Shown here one piece after another: positions 1 through 7,344 of a stretch of 24,507 bases of DNA. The stretch comes from UMGS172 sp045587185 (GTDB taxonomy: Bacteria; Bacillota; Clostridia; Oscillospirales; Acutalibacteraceae). How positions within the stretch are numbered: the first letter of the stretch is position 1; the number at the start of each line of letters is the position of its first letter. The position numbers and the translations under genes are program-made. The stretch is taken from contig JAZNBS010000010.1 in the NCBI GenBank assembly GCA_045587185.1, positions 1 through 24,507 of the forward strand, read 5' to 3'. Below the pieces are notes generated by a model. The model did no database searches and was not told the DNA's origin. It was given only the letters and a program-made list of their open reading frames with translations.

Positions 1-64
1 GCGTTTTTTATGTAAAATAGTGATGTAAATGAAATAATGAGTTTTCGTCGAAAGGGGTAACGTT

Positions 65-709
65 ATGGCTAAACTTTCACCGTCAATTTTGGGGTGCGAT
101 TACCTTGAATTGGGAAAGATCTGCAAACAATTAGAGACTGTCGGCACCGATATGCTTCACCTTGACGTTATGGACGGCATTTTTGTGCCCAACATTTCGT
201 TCGGTTGTCCGGTTATTGACTCTATAAAAAAACACACCTCAATACCTTTGGACATTCACCTGATGATTGACCGCCCTCTGCGTTATATAAAGGATTTCGC
301 CAAATATGCCGATTGGCTCGGTTTCCATTTTGAGGCAGGGTCGGATATCGATGCAACACTTGATGAAATACACCGCCTTGGTTGTAAAACCTGTCTTACC
401 ATCAAACCTAAAACTTCCGCAGAAAAGATTTTTCAATATCTGCCGAAATGCGATATGGTGCTTGTTATGTCGGTTGAGCCCGGTTTTGGCGGTCAGAGTT
501 TTATGACCAACGCACTGGATAAATTGCGCGCACTGAAAACCGAATGCACCGCAAGAGGTCTTGGCACTGTCTTGGAGGTTGACGGAGGCGTCAACGAGGA
601 GACAGGTAAACTTTGCGTTGAAGCAGGCGCCGATGTTCTGGTTGTCGGAAGCGCACTTTTCAAGGCGACCGACCTTGGCGCAAAAGCCCAGGAATATATG
701 TCACTATGA
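65..709 (+). CDS. rpe: Ribulose-phosphate 3-epimerase
   Basis: Interconverts ribulose 5-phosphate and xylulose 5-phosphate in the cytosolic pentose phosphate pathway. The 214 residues match the usual family length of about 215-225. Visible family motifs are SPSILGCD at the N-terminus, HLDVMDGIFVPN (about residues 32-43, with metal-binding His and catalytic Asp), IHLMI (His65), MSVEPGFGGQ in the phosphate loop, EVDGGV with the second catalytic Asp, and VVGSALF near the C-terminus. The ATG is preceded by an AAAGGGG ribosome binding site at about positions 50-56. In Firmicutes rpe often follows rsgA, which would lie left of this window; that cannot be checked here. The stop lies 3 bases from the end of the convergent mecA-like gene. 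Confidence 0.97.
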   Translation: MAKLSPSILGCDYLELGKICKQLETVGTDMLHLDVMDGIFVPNISFGCPVIDSIKKHTSIPLDIHLMIDRPLRYIKDFAKYADWLGFHFEAGSDIDATLDEIHRLGCKTCLTIKPKTSAEKIFQYLPKCDMVLVMSVEPGFGGQSFMTNALDKLRALKTECTARGLGTVLEVDGGVNEETGKLCVEAGADVLVVGSALFKATDLGAKAQEYMSL

Positions 710-712
710 TTT

Positions 713-1288
713 TTAAAGGTTTGTGTGATTAAGCGCTGCGCCGATTATTGCAACGGCGTTGTGAGCGCAAATAGGTTGCCCTTTTTCCACTGTTCTGACC
801 TTTTCTATAGGGGATGTCAGCATTCTGTCGGCAAAGTTGCAGACCATATCGCGCACGGCTGACTGTGGAAGATTTGTTGCCAACAAACGGTATTTCCCAT
901 GAAACTTGAACACCGCCGAGGTACAGTAGCGCGTTTGTGGGTTGAGGTAAAGCGACTCGATACCAAAAAACATTGCGTCGGTTGTATCAAACTCAAAAAC
1001 AGACATTTTCTTGACCACGGCTTTGGCCTTTCTGCAACCTGTCGGCGTTGTTTGTGGCTTGAACCAAACCTCGCAACCGCCCTCGAACACAGGGTAAAGC
1101 TCGATAAGAAACTGCGTTGCCGAATTGCAAAAACTCACCTTTGACGCCGCAAGTTTTAAAAGGTCGGACAGCGCCTTTTGAGAAATGTCGGATGATTTTT
1201 GAAAAAAAACAAGGTCAATGTTATACTTGACCGTTTCGCTTTCAGTCAAAGTAACCTTTAATTGTCCGTCAACAATGTTCACCGTCAT
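713..1288 (-). CDS. MecA-like adaptor protein
   Basis: 191 residues resembling the MecA/YpbH adaptor family, which delivers substrates to the ClpC AAA+ unfoldase and regulates competence and other pathways in Firmicutes. The N-terminal segment (LKVTLTESETVKYNIDL) looks like the MecA substrate-binding domain. The middle holds the characteristic 'IELYPVFEGGCEVWF' stretch (about residues 63-77). The C-terminal half (FEFDTTDAMFF, then FKFHGKYRLLA) fits the MecA C-terminal fold that contacts ClpC. The start is supported by GGAGG five bases upstream of the ATG. The gene appears monocistronic and converges on rpe. The family call rests on the motif pattern only, so the adaptor partner is inferred. 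Confidence 0.78.
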   Translation of the reverse strand: MTVNIVDGQLKVTLTESETVKYNIDLVFFQKSSDISQKALSDLLKLAASKVSFCNSATQFLIELYPVFEGGCEVWFKPQTTPTGCRKAKAVVKKMSVFEFDTTDAMFFGIESLYLNPQTRYCTSAVFKFHGKYRLLATNLPQSAVRDMVCNFADRMLTSPIEKVRTVEKGQPICAHNAVAIIGAALNHTNL

Positions 1289-1322
1289 AATGGCCTCCGT
1301 AACCGTTGTGATGTTTTATGCC

Positions 1323-1328
1323 ATTATA
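1323..1328 (-). promoter_or_regulatory. Probable -10 element for the mecA-like gene
   Basis: A perfect TATAAT on the minus strand about 35 bases upstream of the mecA-like start codon. No good -35 hexamer is visible at 16-18 bases, so this is a weak call. Confidence 0.4.
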
Positions 1329-1379
1329 CTCTGAATGCTTGGGCGCAGTGAAACAAAAGTATTTTTCCTCCGCCTTTTG

Positions 1380-1396
1380 TCAACACTAAATGTTGA
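1380..1396. repeat. Inverted repeat TCAACA-N5-TGTTGA
   Basis: A perfect 6-base inverted repeat with a 5-base spacer, immediately upstream of the ribosome binding site of the 41-residue peptide gene. It could be an operator or a small mRNA hairpin. Its length allows chance occurrence. Confidence 0.4.
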
Positions 1397-1410
1397 GAGA
1401 AGGTGAGAAA

Positions 1411-1536
1411 ATGAACAATAAAACAAAACAAAAACCGTCAGCAGGAAAACTTATCCTTAAATCTGCCGCCTGGACACTTATAGCACTCAGTCTGGTTGGT
1501 ATCGGGTTTTTTGGCGCTGAGTTGCTGTTCGGCTGA
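1411..1536 (+). CDS. Small membrane peptide (41 aa)
   Basis: An open frame of 41 codons with a good ribosome binding site (AGAAGGTGAG, about 6 bases before the ATG). The first 17 residues are basic (several Lys); a single hydrophobic segment (about residues 18-35, AAWTLIALSLVGIGFFGA) follows, and then a short tail ELLFG. This is the layout of a one-pass membrane miniprotein. The stop lies 20 bases before the phosphohexomutase start, so the two are probably cotranscribed. I do not recognise a family. Support comes from the ribosome binding site, the charge and hydrophobicity pattern, and the fit between neighbours. Confidence 0.6.
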   Translation: MNNKTKQKPSAGKLILKSAAWTLIALSLVGIGFFGAELLFG

Positions 1537-1556
1537 AGTTTGAAAGGAAGCAGCAT

Positions 1557-3089
1557 ATGAAAAATTATATGGAACTCAAATCAGGCTCGGATGTCAGAGG
1601 TTTTGCAAGTGACATTTATGAAAATGAAGTAAACCTTACCGACCAAGCAGTTTATGACATAACCGCGGCATTCGTGCTTTTTTTGACCAAAAAGTCGGAC
1701 AAAAAGGCAACCGAACTGACCGTTTCAGTGGGTCACGATTCGAGAATCACCGCCGAAAGAATAAAGACAAAGGTAATTGAGGCTTTAACCTCTGCAGGTG
1801 TCCGTGTTCTTGATTGCGGACTGTCCTCTACCCCTGCAATGTTTATGACTACCGTCAAAGCAGACTGCGACGGTGCAGTTCAGATAACCGCAAGCCACCA
1901 CCCTGCTGACCGCAACGGTCTTAAATTCTTTTTGCCGAGCGGCGGACTTGATTCAAGCGACATCGTCGATATACTCAACGACGCAAACGAGTCCAAGCGC
2001 TGTGAAAATGCCGAGGGCTCGGTTGAAAAGTGCGATTTTATGACGGAATATGCCGCAATTTTGCGCCAAACCATCTGCCGTGAGTTGGGAGTCGCAGAGG
2101 AAGAGCAACCCCTTAAAGGTTATCATATTGTTGTTGATGCAGGCAACGGTGCAGGCGGCTTTTATGCCGACAAGGTTTTGGCGACTTTGGGAGCCGATAC
2201 TTCGGGCAGTATTAACCTTGAACCTGACGGAATGTTCCCAAATCACATCCCCAATCCCGAAAATGAATATGCTATGGCTTGCATCAGTGATGCCGTTATC
2301 AATTCCAACGCCGATTTGGGTGTTATCTTTGACACCGATGTTGACAGAGCCGGTTGTGTTGACCCTGACGGTGTTGAAATCAACCGCAACCGTCTTATTG
2401 CGTTGGCGGCAGCCATTGTGCTTGAAAATGAGCCGGCGTCGACCATCGTCACCGACAGTGTAACATCTTCGGGCCTTAAGACCTTTATTGAGGAGAATTT
2501 GGGCGGTAAGCACCACCGCTTTAAAAGGGGCTACAAAAACGTAATCAATGAAGCCGTCCGTCTTTGCAATGAAGGTATCAACGCACCCTTGGCTATTGAG
2601 ACTTCGGGTCATGCCGCTTTGAAAGAAAACTATTTTCTGGATGACGGCGCATATCTTGTTACAAAAATTATTATCAAGATGGCAAAATTAGGTCGTGAGG
2701 GCAAGAGCATTTTTGATCTCACCTCTGACCTTAAAACGCCACTTGACACAAAGGAACTCCGCTTCAACATTGAGGTTGATGAGTTCAGAATGTACGGCGA
2801 ACTTGTCATTGAGGGCCTTCAGCGTTGGTGCGAAGCCAAGGCTGACCAAGACGGATACATAATTGCCGACGACAACCGCGAGGGATTCCGCGTCAGCGTG
2901 GACGACGGTTGGCTCTTACTCCGCCTTTCGGTACACGACCCCGTTATGCCTCTCAATATTGAAAGCGATTCCAAGGGCGGCGTGAAAAGAATACTTGAAA
3001 AAGTCGCACCATTCTTCTATAACTGCCGTTTCCTCAATACCGACTCTTTAAGAGAGTATCTCGAAACCCCTGAGGAGTCTGAGGAATAA
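1557..3089 (+). CDS. Phosphomannomutase/phosphoglucomutase (alpha-D-phosphohexomutase family)
   Basis: Interconverts hexose 6- and 1-phosphates (mannose or glucose), feeding nucleotide-sugar and envelope glycan synthesis. 510 residues, slightly long for ManB/CpsG-type enzymes. Domain 1 carries the phosphoserine loop TASHHP (residues 111-116, Ser113). Domain 2 carries the Mg-binding loop DTDVDRAG (259-266), where the common form is DGDxDR. Domain 3 carries the sugar-specificity loop ETSGH (348-352). A C-terminal phosphate-binding region has RVSVDDGWLLLR. The start has GAAAGGAAG upstream. The stop overlaps the start of the EamA transporter gene by one base (TAATG), indicating translational coupling. 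Which sugar is used cannot be decided from sequence. Confidence 0.9.
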   Translation: MKNYMELKSGSDVRGFASDIYENEVNLTDQAVYDITAAFVLFLTKKSDKKATELTVSVGHDSRITAERIKTKVIEALTSAGVRVLDCGLSSTPAMFMTTVKADCDGAVQITASHHPADRNGLKFFLPSGGLDSSDIVDILNDANESKRCENAEGSVEKCDFMTEYAAILRQTICRELGVAEEEQPLKGYHIVVDAGNGAGGFYADKVLATLGADTSGSINLEPDGMFPNHIPNPENEYAMACISDAVINSNADLGVIFDTDVDRAGCVDPDGVEINRNRLIALAAAIVLENEPASTIVTDSVTSSGLKTFIEENLGGKHHRFKRGYKNVINEAVRLCNEGINAPLAIETSGHAALKENYFLDDGAYLVTKIIIKMAKLGREGKSIFDLTSDLKTPLDTKELRFNIEVDEFRMYGELVIEGLQRWCEAKADQDGYIIADDNREGFRVSVDDGWLLLRLSVHDPVMPLNIESDSKGGVKRILEKVAPFFYNCRFLNTDSLREYLETPEESEE

Positions 3090-4045
3090 TGAAAAACAAT
3101 CTTAAAGGCAGTATAATGCTGGTAATTGCCACCGTTATTTGGGGCACCGCCTTCGTCTTTCAAGAAGAGGCCGCCCAATACATCGGCTCGTTCACGTTAA
3201 ACTGTCTGCGCTCGGTGGTTGGCGCAGTTGTATTGATACCTGTTGCACTTATTATGAAAAATATGCGCGTCAAAAAGACGGGTGTGCCCGAAAAACTGCT
3301 TACCAAGCAGAGTGTTTTGGGCGGAATTTGTTGTGGTGCTGCATTGGCTGTTGCCGCAAATTTGCAACAAATAGGTATAATTTTTAACGCCGAACTTTCC
3401 GAGGGAGATTCAGGCAAGGCGGGATTTATCACCGCGATGTACATAATATTTGTGCCTGTGGCGGCCGTTTTTGGCGGGAGAAAACTTCGTTTTTCGGTGA
3501 TTTTTGCCGTACTTATTGGCGTGCTGGGTCTGTATTTTATCAGTGTTAAAGACGGTTTCACCGTTGCAACGGGGGACATTTTACTCCTCTTATGCGCCGT
3601 TGCTTTCACCGGTCACATTATGGTTGTTGACCATTTTGTCACCAAGGCCGACGGCGTTACGCTGTCGCTCATCCAATTTGTGACCGCCGCCGTAATTTCA
3701 GGCGGTCTGATGCTTGTTTTCGACCGCGAGACCCTCTCATTTACCAACATCTTATCGGCCGCATTGCCGATACTCTTCTTAGGTGTTATGTCGTCGGGTG
3801 TTGCCTATACTCTGCAAATTATCGGTCAGAAATACTCAGAGGCAACCGTTGCAAGCCTCATTATGAGTCTTGAATCATTGTTTGCAATGGTGGCCGCCTG
3901 CATTTTTTACACGAAACTCCCCTCTTTCAGAGAGGGCTTTGGATGTGTTTTAATGTTGGTGGCAATATTCGTGGTTGAGACGCCATTTGCCGACCGTATT
4001 TTTGGCAAACTGTTCAAAAAGAAACTTTGGGAAGAAACCGTATGA
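3089..4045 (+). CDS. EamA/DMT family transporter
   Basis: A 318-residue polytopic membrane protein with about ten hydrophobic segments arranged as two EamA repeats. The N-terminal repeat opens with MLVIATVIWGTAFVFQEEA, a standard start for drug/metabolite transporter superfamily members. The second begins near GDILLLLCAVAFTGHIMVVD. The late motif YTLQIIGQKYSEATVASLIMS followed by an ESLFA-type segment is the usual C-terminal signature. Such proteins export or import small metabolites; substrate unknown. It overlaps the phosphomutase stop by one base and the next gene's start by four, so it sits inside a tightly coupled operon. Confidence 0.9.
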   Translation: MKNNLKGSIMLVIATVIWGTAFVFQEEAAQYIGSFTLNCLRSVVGAVVLIPVALIMKNMRVKKTGVPEKLLTKQSVLGGICCGAALAVAANLQQIGIIFNAELSEGDSGKAGFITAMYIIFVPVAAVFGGRKLRFSVIFAVLIGVLGLYFISVKDGFTVATGDILLLLCAVAFTGHIMVVDHFVTKADGVTLSLIQFVTAAVISGGLMLVFDRETLSFTNILSAALPILFLGVMSSGVAYTLQIIGQKYSEATVASLIMSLESLFAMVAACIFYTKLPSFREGFGCVLMLVAIFVVETPFADRIFGKLFKKKLWEETV

Positions 4046-4557
4046 CCGATTACCGAATTATCCGCTCAGACCGCAGAACTTTGGCCTTAGAGGTGACACG
4101 TGACGGCGAAGTGTTGGTACGCGTGCCGAAATCGGTCGCCCAAAGTGTTATTGACCGATTTGTTTTGTCGCACCGCAAATGGATTGACCGTAATGTGAAA
4201 AAGCAACTTGACCGCAAGAACGTAAGTCCTCAACTCTCCGAAACCGAGATTGCCGAGTTGAAACAAAAAGCAAAGACAATTTTGCCCAAAAAGGTTGAGG
4301 AATTCAGCCAAATTACAGGTCTTTCGTGCACAGGTGTCAGGATAACGGGTGCCAAAACGCGTTTTGGCAGTTGTAGCAGCAAGGACTCCATCTGCTTTTC
4401 GTACCACCTTATGCGGTACCCCGAAAGCGCTGTTGACTATGTTGTTCTGCACGAACTTGCGCACACGCGCCACCACAATCACTCAAAGCAGTTCTGGGAA
4501 TTGGTGGAACGTTATATGCCTGACTACAAGCAACGTCAAAAGTTGCTGAAAGGATGA
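4042..4557 (+). CDS. YgjP-like (WLM/M48-type) metallopeptidase
   Basis: 171 residues with the zinc-binding HELAH motif, followed by NHSKQFWELVERYMPDYKQR, the hallmark of the YgjP/DUF45 family of predicted cytosolic zinc proteases. Upstream lies the family segment TRFGSCSSKDSICFSYHLMRYP. The N-terminal half (YRIIRSDRRTLALEV...VRVPKSV) is the usual beta-rich YgjP start. I chose the ATG at 4042, which overlaps the previous stop as ATGA and has a GGGAAG ribosome binding site. An in-frame TTG at 4027 would add five residues. Biological substrate unknown. Confidence 0.88.
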   Translation: MTDYRIIRSDRRTLALEVTRDGEVLVRVPKSVAQSVIDRFVLSHRKWIDRNVKKQLDRKNVSPQLSETEIAELKQKAKTILPKKVEEFSQITGLSCTGVRITGAKTRFGSCSSKDSICFSYHLMRYPESAVDYVVLHELAHTRHHNHSKQFWELVERYMPDYKQRQKLLKG

Positions 4558-4562
4558 CTTTC

Positions 4563-4736
4563 GTGGAACCTAAAGATTATGTCATATCGAAAATTGAGGG
4601 CGAGTATGCCTATTTGCATGACCTGTCAGACAAATGCGACGAGGACTTGTTTATCGCAATGGCCTTGCTCCCACCCGATGTTAATGTGGGCACAAAACTT
4701 CACTGGGAAATGTTTCAATACACCGTGATAGAATGA
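4563..4736 (+). CDS. Small DUF3006-like protein
   Basis: A protein of 57 residues counted from the GTG start, resembling DUF3006: an initial 'YVISKIEGEYAYL' strand, a middle 'FIAMALLPPDVNVGTKL' segment, and a short C-terminal strand. Function unknown in the family. Two starts are possible: an ATG at 4554 overlapping the previous stop, or a GTG at 4563. AAAGGA (4549-4554) lies 8 bases before the GTG but runs into the ATG, so the GTG is preferred. It is the last gene of the operon and is followed directly by a strong terminator. Confidence 0.7.
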   Translation: MEPKDYVISKIEGEYAYLHDLSDKCDEDLFIAMALLPPDVNVGTKLHWEMFQYTVIE

Positions 4737-4737
4737 C

Positions 4738-4778
4738 AAAGACCTCTGTCGTACTATGGGTACGACAGAGGTCTTTTA
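4738..4778. terminator. Bidirectional intrinsic terminator
   Basis: A 14-base perfect stem (4741-4754 with 4760-4773) with loop TATGG, flanked by A-rich sequence on the left and TTTT on the right. It serves the plus-strand operon and, read in reverse, the minus-strand hemolysin III gene ending at 4786. Confidence 0.93.
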
Positions 4779-4785
4779 TTCAAGT

Positions 4786-5463
4786 TCAAATTACCCAAAA
4801 CAAAATTGAGAAAAATTGCAGGATGCTTCCCAACGCCACAAAAATATGGAATATCGAGTGCATATAACGACATTTTTTGCCCACACCGTAAATCACGGCG
4901 CCGATTGTATAGGCAACTCCGCCCAAAAGCAGGAACAACACTCCGTTAAACGGGATGGCCTTAATTGCAATTTTAGCGGCAAAGACAATACCCCAACCCA
5001 TTCCGATATAACATAGCATTGAAAATTTTGAATACTTTTTAAGGTCGATGGCGTTCAAGGCCGCGCCAAGCACGGCAAATCCCCACTCTACCCCGAAAAG
5101 TACCCAAGCCGTAATGACTGATTCGCGACGGATGGCCGTCAGTAAAATAGGTGTATATGTGCCCGCTATAAGCATAAAAATCGTGCAATGGTCGATAACC
5201 TGCATTACCTTTTTTGCCATCGGGATGCCGAAACCAAGGCCGTGATAAACGCTTGAAACGGTATAAAGCAGTATCATTGAGGCACCGTAAACGGCACTTC
5301 CAACCACCGCCCAAGCATCACCCAGCAGTGCGGATTTTACAACGCACAACACCAACACTGCAACACCGAGCGCACCGCCCACAATGTGGGTGACCATATT
5401 GAAAATCTCCTCACCACGGGTGTAATCAGGCAGACTGCGGTTACAAAGAGGGGTTCTTTCCAT
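4786..5463 (-). CDS. trhA: Hemolysin III family membrane protein (TrhA, PAQR superfamily)
   Basis: A 225-residue seven-helix membrane protein of the YqfA/TrhA branch of the PAQR superfamily. Family signatures are EEIFNMVTHIVGGALG near the N-terminus, SSVYHGL (helix 2, Ser/His), DHCTIFMLIAGTYTPI (helix 3, Asp), and MHSIFHIFVALGS near the C-terminus with paired His. The Ser, Asp and His residues are the likely zinc site. Members affect membrane lipid homeostasis; the name 'hemolysin' is historical. It starts 4 bases after the degV stop with an AAAGG ribosome binding site inside the degV end, so it is the second gene of a degV-trhA operon. Confidence 0.93.
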   Translation of the reverse strand: MERTPLCNRSLPDYTRGEEIFNMVTHIVGGALGVAVLVLCVVKSALLGDAWAVVGSAVYGASMILLYTVSSVYHGLGFGIPMAKKVMQVIDHCTIFMLIAGTYTPILLTAIRRESVITAWVLFGVEWGFAVLGAALNAIDLKKYSKFSMLCYIGMGWGIVFAAKIAIKAIPFNGVLFLLLGGVAYTIGAVIYGVGKKCRYMHSIFHIFVALGSILQFFSILFWVI

Positions 5464-5467
5464 CGAA

Positions 5468-6334
5468 TTACCTTTCCTTTCCCAGATAGAAAAGAGCTAA
5501 GGTTCCGGGACCGGAGTGTGCACCGATAACGGGACCGGTGTATACCGTCAAATCGGTTTTAACACCGTAAGTGCTTTCTATGATGTCAGACAGTTTCTTT
5601 GCATCCTCTTCACAGTCACCGTGGCAGATCATAACAGGGCCCTTTGTTTTGTCGAGTGCGGTTTCACCGAATTTATCGGCAAGAGCCTTGATGGCGGCGG
5701 CACGGCCACGCACCTTTGAGACACTGATGAGGTGACCCTCGTCATCAACGTGAAGTACGGGTTTTATGCCTAAGAGTCCACCCACAAAGGCAACGGCAGG
5801 GCTAACACGTCCGCCACGCTTTAAATAAACAAGGTCATCAACCGTGAACCAATGCACAAGTTTTGGCACGGTTGTTTTGGCAAAGTCAGCGGTCTCTTCC
5901 AAAGTTGCACCCAAATTACGCTTTTCGGCCGTAAGCGCAACAAGCATACCAAAACCTGCCGATGCGGCAAGCGAGTCTACCGTTATTATCTTGCGGTCGG
6001 GATATGTCTCAAGCAATTCTTCAGCGGCAAGACGCGCCGAGTTGTAAGTGGTACTGAGTCCCGATGAAAAACCGAGATACAATATATCCTTGCCCTCTTT
6101 AAGGACATCCTCAAAAGCGCATTTGAAACCGTCAACATTCACGGCCGACGTTTTAGCAACACCGCCGTCACGCATTTTGCCATAAAACTCCTTGGCGGCA
6201 ACCTCATCATTTTTATATTCTTTGTCTTCGCCGTCAAACTTTAATGTAAGACTAACGCTTTTGACATTGAGTTTTGAAAGAACCTCAAGTCCAAGGTCGC
6301 AAGCAGAGTCGGTTATAATCTGAAAATTGTTCAT
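5468..6334 (-). CDS. DegV family (fatty acid-binding) protein
   Basis: 288 residues. Opens with FQIITDSACDLG, the DegV/FakB start, and contains YLGFSSGLSTTYNSARLA (fatty-acid carboxylate pocket), KRGGRVSPAVAFVGGLLGIKPVL and the C-terminal GPVIGAHSGPGTLALFY. DegV/FakB proteins bind fatty acids and present them to the FakA kinase for incorporation into phospholipid; a lipid role agrees with the downstream trhA gene. I place the start at the ATG at 6334 because GGAGG lies 8 bases upstream; an in-frame GTG at 6349 sits just upstream of that ribosome binding site. Confidence 0.94.
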   Translation of the reverse strand: MNNFQIITDSACDLGLEVLSKLNVKSVSLTLKFDGEDKEYKNDEVAAKEFYGKMRDGGVAKTSAVNVDGFKCAFEDVLKEGKDILYLGFSSGLSTTYNSARLAAEELLETYPDRKIITVDSLAASAGFGMLVALTAEKRNLGATLEETADFAKTTVPKLVHWFTVDDLVYLKRGGRVSPAVAFVGGLLGIKPVLHVDDEGHLISVSKVRGRAAAIKALADKFGETALDKTKGPVMICHGDCEEDAKKLSDIIESTYGVKTDLTVYTGPVIGAHSGPGTLALFYLGKER

Positions 6335-6356
6335 TTGCTTTACCTCCACAAAGGTG

Positions 6357-6378
6357 TATCGTTTTCGACGATATTATA
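6357..6378 (-). promoter_or_regulatory. degV promoter -10 with start-site palindrome
   Basis: On the minus strand a TATAAT (6378-6373) is followed at once by the inverted repeat TATCGT-N5-ACGATA (6357-6373) spanning the likely transcription start. It may be an operator. No convincing -35 is visible. Confidence 0.45.
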
Positions 6379-6446
6379 ATACATCAAAACTCACCCTTAG
6401 TCACGCAACTGATGATTTGTTGAATTATACTGTTGGTAACCACGTG

Positions 6447-6472
6447 GTAGAGTCGAATTTTGGCAACTCTAC
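6447..6472. promoter_or_regulatory. Palindrome with TAGAGT half-sites (distal)
   Basis: GTAGAGT at 6447-6453 is matched by ACTCTAC at 6466-6472, a perfect 7-base inverted repeat. The half-site is shared with the palindrome at 6545-6565. It lies between the divergent degV and XRE promoters and is a candidate operator for the adjacent regulator. Confidence 0.5.
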
Positions 6473-6501
6473 GCACGGTAGAACGGCATTAAAATAAGGG
6501 G

Positions 6502-6530
6502 TTGCAAAGCCTTTTTGTTTGTGTTATAAT
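6502..6530 (+). promoter_or_regulatory. Promoter of the XRE regulator gene
   Basis: TTGCAA (6502-6507), a 17-base spacer, and a perfect TATAAT (6525-6530). Expected start is around 6537, giving a leader of about 55 bases that contains the second palindrome. Confidence 0.75.
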
Positions 6531-6544
6531 CAGTTTGCAGATAC

Positions 6545-6565
6545 GACTCTATTTTGAGTAGAGTC
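6545..6565. promoter_or_regulatory. Palindrome GACTCTA-N7-TAGAGTC (proximal)
   Basis: A perfect 7-base inverted repeat with a 7-base spacer placed just after the predicted transcription start of the XRE gene. It uses the same TAGAGT half-site as the copy about 100 bases upstream. The position suits roadblock-type autorepression. Confidence 0.55.
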
Positions 6566-6591
6566 AAAATATTTGGTGTTCAGAGGTCGAA

Positions 6592-7197
6592 ATGGAAGAG
6601 TTAAAAAGTGTTATTGCCCATAATATTACCGAACTTCGCAAGGAAGCAGGGTTGACGCAACTTGAACTTGCAGAGAAACTGAACTATTCCGACAAAGCGG
6701 TTTCCAAGTGGGAGCGCGGGGAATCTTTGCCCGATGTGGCCGTTTTGAAGCAGATTGCCGATATGTTTAACGTCACGGTCGATTATCTTCTTACAACCGA
6801 CCACAAAGCCGAGCACGAGCAGGCTGCAAGGGTTAGCCGTCGTAGGCAACGCAACCGTGCGATAATCACAGGCATCAGCATTATGTTGGTGTGGCTCGTG
6901 GCAACCGTTGTTTTCTTTGTGCTTGATTCAGCAACGTCCATCCACACTACCGAGTTGCTAATCTGCTTTGCATATGCCGTCCCTGCGACCTTCGTAGTAT
7001 GGCTTATTTTTAATTCAATCTGGTTCAACAGCCGACGCAACTTCTTCATCATATCACTTTTGATGTGGTCGTCGCTTGCCACACTGTTTGTGACGCTTAT
7101 CGGCTTCAAGTTGTGGTTGATGTTCACTGTCGGAATTCCGGCACAGATTATAATCTTCTTGTGGTCGGGTATAAAAACGCGAGGGACAAAAAAATAA
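6592..7197 (+). CDS. XRE-family regulator with four membrane segments
   Basis: 201 residues. Residues about 4-66 form a Cro/C1-type helix-turn-helix (ITELRKEAGLTQLELAEKL, YSDKAVSKWERGESLPDV, LKQIADMFNVTVDYLL). A basic linker (RVSRRRQRNR, about 81-90) leads to four hydrophobic segments (about 92-115, 122-147, 151-171 and 174-194). The protein is thus a membrane-anchored DNA-binding regulator, an architecture seen in Firmicutes whose signal is generally unknown. It has a clear promoter, two palindromes with the same half-site upstream, and an AGAGGT ribosome binding site. Its target is probably its own promoter and perhaps divergent degV; that is inference. Confidence 0.88.
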   Translation: MEELKSVIAHNITELRKEAGLTQLELAEKLNYSDKAVSKWERGESLPDVAVLKQIADMFNVTVDYLLTTDHKAEHEQAARVSRRRQRNRAIITGISIMLVWLVATVVFFVLDSATSIHTTELLICFAYAVPATFVVWLIFNSIWFNSRRNFFIISLLMWSSLATLFVTLIGFKLWLMFTVGIPAQIIIFLWSGIKTRGTKK

Positions 7198-7243
7198 ATA
7201 TTTCGGTTGCAATATTCTTGAATTTAGTGTAATATAATTCAAA

Positions 7244-7266
7244 GGCGGTTTGACCGCCTGATTTTT
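7244..7266 (+). terminator. Terminator after the XRE gene
   Basis: GGCGGT-TTG-ACCGCC stem (7244-7258) followed by TGATTTTT. It ends exactly where the tRNA begins. A TATAAT at 7233-7238 just upstream could drive the tRNA from a start inside this hairpin. Confidence 0.7.
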
Positions 7267-7342
7267 GGGGGCGTAGCTCAGCTGGGAGAGCGTACGGTTC
7301 GCATCCGTAAGGTCATGGGTTCAATCCCCACCGTCTCCACCA
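7267..7342 (+). tRNA. tRNA-Ala(CGC)
   Basis: A 76-base cloverleaf with encoded CCA. The acceptor stem GGGGGCG pairs with CGTCTCC. The D arm is GCTC/GAGC, and the anticodon stem TACGG/CCGTA has loop TTCGCAT and anticodon CGC at 7300-7302. The T loop is TTCAATC. The acceptor contains G3:U70, the alanine identity pair, agreeing with the anticodon (reads GCG). The base pair 49-65 is a mismatch (A-C). Confidence 0.95.
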
Positions 7343-7344
7343 AC

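Noticed and set aside
1953..2612. 219-codon minus-strand open frame opposite the phosphohexomutase
   Set aside because: Shadow of a clear enzyme gene; no ribosome binding site or recognisable motif.
7267..7342. tRNA 3' end as an integration site of a mobile element
   Set aside because: No integrase, no direct repeat of the tRNA 3' end downstream, and ordinary chromosomal genes on both sides.
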